Assembly (NCBI RefSeq): GCF_000006565.2
Contig: NC_031471.1
Coordinates: forward strand, 1,614,661 to 1,678,660
Direction: 5' to 3'
Length of the DNA: 64,000 nucleotides
Source: Toxoplasma gondii ME49
Lineage: Eukaryota > Apicomplexa > Conoidasida > Eucoccidiorida > Sarcocystidae
The position numbers were made by a program, and so were the translations under genes. This document shows, in pieces, positions 61,401 to 64,000 of the stretch (its first letter is position 1; each line of letters opens with the position of its first letter). A model generated the notes under the pieces. It did not search any database and was not told the DNA's origin. It saw only the letters and a list, made by a program, of their open reading frames with translations.

Positions 61401-63060
61401 CGGAGCGTGTAGGTCGTGGAGACAGCGGCGAGGGAGAACAAGCCGAGAAAGGAGACAGGGCTTTGAAGGTGCGACCGCGGCGTTTCGGCTCCAAGGCGCG
61501 CGGCGAGGGCGACGGGCGTCAGACTCGGAGACAGAAGACGACGGAGCAGGAGACGAGACAGACGACGAGGATGTCGACGGCTTCGTTCGCTCGCGAACAA
61601 TCGTCGATGAGGTTTACGGAGAAAAAGATGAAGGAGGAATTGGTAAGCTGTGGGGTTGAGTAAAGGCAACTCAACATTCCGCGTTGGCTATCGTCTAGGC
61701 GTCATTCATGGATAAAAGCGTCGCATAGGAACATCAAGAAGGTGGCACGGTATGCACCTTTACAGCTGTTGCAAGATCGCGCAAAATAAATTGTAAAACA
61801 AAGAATCGTTTTCTGCTGTAGTAGATCGCAGTGTCTTACCAGAATCCAACGTACGAAATAGGGAAGACTGGGGAAAGGAGACATACCTAGCTACCTGGAC
61901 AGAGCAGAGCGTTCGCAGTTCTTTTCGCCTGCATGAGGGGCAGGGCCGAGGAGGCGAAAGGAGGTACTGAAGAAGGCAGATGAGCTGAGAGGGAAAGACA
62001 GCGAAGGGAGTACGCGCAAGCTCCTTGCGGTGGAGAAGATGTTAAAGAGCAACAGCTTCGCTTTTAAAAAGACCGAAACAGCAGATCAAACAAGTGATGC
62101 CTGGAGAGGGTGGATGAAGGAAGAAGACAGGAGAGTGGATGGGAGACGAAGTCTGGGAAACAAGCGATGTGGAATAACTGAAAGTCGTCGCTGAAATTCA
62201 CCTCTTTCGGCTCGTTCAGGCATTCTCGGTCAAGACTATCGAATACGCATTCAGAAAGAGAAGGCACGAATTGCCTTTCATTTCTTTCTTTCCTTTTCAA
62301 CGAAAAGCACATCTCTTTGACAATCGGTTTCAGTTGCTTTTTCATTGCCGTCGACTTGTGTGTCTCGTAAGAGAAGAATGCCTTGGGTATGTCTGTGGAA
62401 AGTCTGCGGATTAATGTGGTGTTGCATATGTTGGAAGGCGCTGTTCCCGTTGTCACAAGCCTCCGTTCTCGTTCGAGTTCCTCCTTGTCTTCTTTTAACG
62501 TCGGATCTCGTCCTGTGAACTCCTGCATTTCAGGTTCTGGACTTGCGCGAACGTTCACAAATTTGGTGAAGGCGTTGGACGCGAGTCGACGGCGACGGAC
62601 AGACGTCTTCGTGGACGGGGCAGGGAGTGCGTTGTTTTCGGGCGGTTCGTCACCGGCGTCTGCCTCGCGCAGCTTCTCGCGGTCCGGAAACATCACGGAA
62701 GAAGGAATCGGCATGCGCGGGTCTGCGAAGGTGGCTATTCACTCCGTCACATTCAAGAAGAAGCCGCCCAGCCTCTTTCGCGCCAGTCCACAATTCGAGG
62801 AGACAGAGCGGCCCGCGCGGCGCGAGCGCCCAACGGACCCGTACGTCGCGCCGGATGGACGAGGAGAGACTGCAGACCGTGGGGGCAGGGGTGGAGGAGA
62901 CAGAGAAGGAGAGTGGGGAGAGGGCCAGGGGAGAGAGACTCGAGGGAGTGGAGTGCGGGGAGGAGAAGCTCGGACCTCGTTTCTAGGATTTCTGCTCGGC
63001 GAGGATGAGTTTGACGCTGATGAGGACCCTCTCGCCTTCCTCGATAGTGCGTGGTACTAA
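55438..63060 (+). CDS. Unrecognised 2,243-aa protein with conserved C-terminal region
   Basis: Two exons (55438-61642, donor GTAAGC; 62534-63060, acceptor GCATTTCAG) join in phase 1. The start ATG (AAAGAAATGG context, MVTHEPRCGS) is the first in the frame. The first ~1,350 residues are mostly disordered: Ser/Arg/Glu-rich, with RS-like clusters, a short tandem repeat and long poly-Ser. A cysteine cluster (CCCCIGCRTD, then CTCFCGTCCCADRS) lies near residues 1370-1405. A folded region follows (~1500-1620), with HRKLRSLMAVPKRSVTEQVM, LPLYESFLLEQVCEDPVL, LLTHDFVFLGSYAYFADLPP and IRLLRIYKFQQLQL. After a linker comes LALYNLKLLMRDFEETLEVV with HYGEMFFIEGDVFAYFCGL (~1780-1850). A second Cys cluster, CRKPCGVCCRCV, is near 1905. 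The end is acidic (EDEFDADEDPLAFLDSAWY). The well-kept C-terminal region implies a real function, but the family is not recognised. Confidence 0.68.
57105..57164 (+). repeat. Four 15-base tandem units (RSSSV-type)
   Basis: The unit TCGTCGTCTGTGCGT is repeated about four times with small changes. It encodes SSSVR, SSSVR, SSSER and SSSD within the disordered part of the 2,243-residue protein. Confidence 0.85.
59045..59295 (+). repeat. Pyrimidine-rich tract coding Ser/Pro/Cys runs
   Basis: Repeated TCCTCATCATCG/TCTTCC units include two near-copies of a Ser-run block (SSSSSSPSPSCSS and SSSSSSSPLPACSS). This is replication-slippage-prone coding DNA inside the 2,243-residue protein. Confidence 0.8.
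61643..62533 (+). other. Intron of the 2,243-aa protein gene
   Basis: This 891-base intron has donor G/GTAAGC and acceptor TTTCAG/G. Reading through the donor gives only a few more residues before a stop, while splicing keeps phase into a 175-codon open end. It holds no recognisable element. Confidence 0.65.
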
Positions 63061-63391
63061 CGAAACAAAGATGGACCGAGAGAGGACCGGATAAGAAGAA
63101 CGTGAAAATGAGAGGCCTGAAGAAGAACGCAATGGCGGGAGAGAGGAGGGGAGAAACGAGTGAACTACAGACGAAGAAAAAGAAGCCAAACGAAGACGAT
63201 GAGAGAGGATGGGGAGAATGGAGATCGGATTGGTATCGTGGTGGAGCTTCACAGGAAGTGCGTCCGGCGTTGTTCGTGTGTTTAGATGACCGCGAGGGCT
63301 GCGGACGATCAGAGGTCCGTAAAAGAAAGAAACAACGCAGCATTAAGTGAACAGAGAAGGGGGAGGGAAACGTCTAAGTGGAGGAGAAAGG
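63061..63391. other. Short spacer between plus-strand genes
   Basis: About 330 bases, purine-rich (GAGAGG/AAGAA units). It probably serves as the 3' UTR of the upstream gene and leader of the next. No feature is supported. Confidence 0.5.
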
Positions 63392-63801
63392 ATGGTGCCT
63401 ACTCAGTCAACGGTAGGTATGTGCCGGGAGGACGTGGACTTCGTGGTTCGTTCTGGAAAACTCTCGGGTCCAGACCCTCTTGCTGTGCAAAAAGTTTATC
63501 TCCACCTTTTCGGACGTTTTTCTCGAATCGTGTTTCTAGTTGAAAGGACGGACGTTCGTGTGGATAAACTGCATTGCTCAGAAGAAACAAGGTAAACAGT
63601 TCATGCAGGATAGAAAGTGATAGCTGTGATTTTCAGGAGCGCAGGAGAGGCTGGAATGACTTCGTGATATTTGATCGGGGGTTTCAACGAATCGCACTGC
63701 CGAAACTTGATCTTGTGGGAGAACCGCTGCCAGGTCTCTTTGTGATTCCAGCTCTACACTTCTCTGTGTGCTTGAAAGGAAATAAACCTCCTGGGATCTG
63801 A
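63392..63801 (+). CDS. Small unrecognised two-exon protein, ~118 aa
   Basis: Exon 1 (63392-63591) starts at ATG in a GGATGG context and ends CAAG/GTAAAC. Exon 2 (63645-63801) starts after GAGCGCAG. Phases match (2 then 1). The protein has REDVDFVVRSGKLSGPDPLA, HLFGRFSRIVFLVERTDVRV, then RGWNDFVIFDRGFQRIALPK and PGLFVIPALHFSVCLKG. Alternating hydrophobic strands suggest a compact beta-rich fold. No family is recognised. The nearer acceptor (TTTTCAG) would give an early stop, so the downstream one is chosen. The intron is only 53 bases, so read-through or a different model is possible. Confidence 0.42.
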
Positions 63802-63934
63802 GGTTGCATCGGGAGTGGCTTTTATCATTTCCTTCTCCTCCTCTCGATGCTGTTCTTTTGGAGAAACCGTGGAATCCTTCGTCGGTTTTAGGACATACAC
63901 GTCACCTACGAGCGTCCAACCATTCGGACTGGTA
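63754..63934 (-). CDS. Terminal exon of a gene beyond the right edge
   Basis: After a CTTACATCTTAG acceptor on the minus strand, an open frame reads SPNGWTLVGDVYVLKPTKDS, then a charged stretch (KEQHREEEKEMIKATPDA), and ends at TAG. It looks like the C-terminus of a minus-strand gene whose other exons lie to the right. Its last 48 coding bases overlap the end of the small plus-strand gene, so one of the two C-termini may be wrong. Confidence 0.35.
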
Positions 63935-64000
63935 CTAAGATGTAAGAAAGTAGCTAACAAACTAGCATTTAAAGTAGCTGGTGCTTGTTGGTAGCACCCC

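Overview
The window is nuclear DNA of a coccidian apicomplexan, most likely Toxoplasma gondii or a close relative (Neospora, Hammondia). The reasons are: genes on both strands with GT-AG introns; long low-complexity intergenic and untranslated DNA; proteins inflated by poly-Ser and Ser/Glu/Arg-rich insertions; (TA)n microsatellites inside introns; and a 471-residue protein disulfide isomerase of the coccidian type. No rRNA, tRNA, CRISPR or insertion sequence was found. Exon borders were worked out by eye from splice signals, phase continuity and protein logic.

Left part (1-18 kb). A minus-strand gene with at least 12 exons runs off the left edge. It codes for a probably mitochondrial protein with three double-stranded RNA-binding motifs. 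After a divergent spacer comes protein disulfide isomerase (plus strand, 3 exons). Downstream lies a set of plus-strand coiled-coil exons, either a poorly conserved gene or a decaying one. These converge on a 7-exon minus-strand gene for a pNO40/ZCCHC17-like nucleolar RNA-binding protein that has two S1 domains, a CCHC zinc knuckle and a Lys/Ser tail.

Middle (19-45 kb). A single-exon plus-strand gene encodes a DUF501-domain protein with an N-terminal signal sequence, possibly targeted to the apicoplast. Minus-strand coding segments at 23.1-26.6 kb are not recognised. The largest recognisable system is a 4-exon minus-strand gene (30.3-40.2 kb) for a 2,883-residue TMEM8/PGAP6-like protein: signal peptide, long extracellular region, EGF-like module and a seven-helix CREST-type hydrolase core. 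A 3-exon plus-strand gene (42.7-45.0 kb) encodes a 213-residue protein starting MGNAC, a dual-acylation signature suggesting membrane or pellicle anchoring.

Right part (45-64 kb). An unrecognised minus-strand gene (48.4-52.8 kb, maybe two) and a 2,243-residue plus-strand protein (55.4-63.1 kb) with a conserved C-terminal region diverge from a 2.6 kb spacer. A small two-exon plus-strand gene and the last exon of a minus-strand gene from beyond the right edge meet tail to tail.

The neighbours do not form a pathway, as is usual for this kind of genome. Common themes are organelle and membrane targeting (ER, mitochondrion, possible apicoplast, cell surface) and RNA binding (the dsRBM and S1/CCHC proteins).
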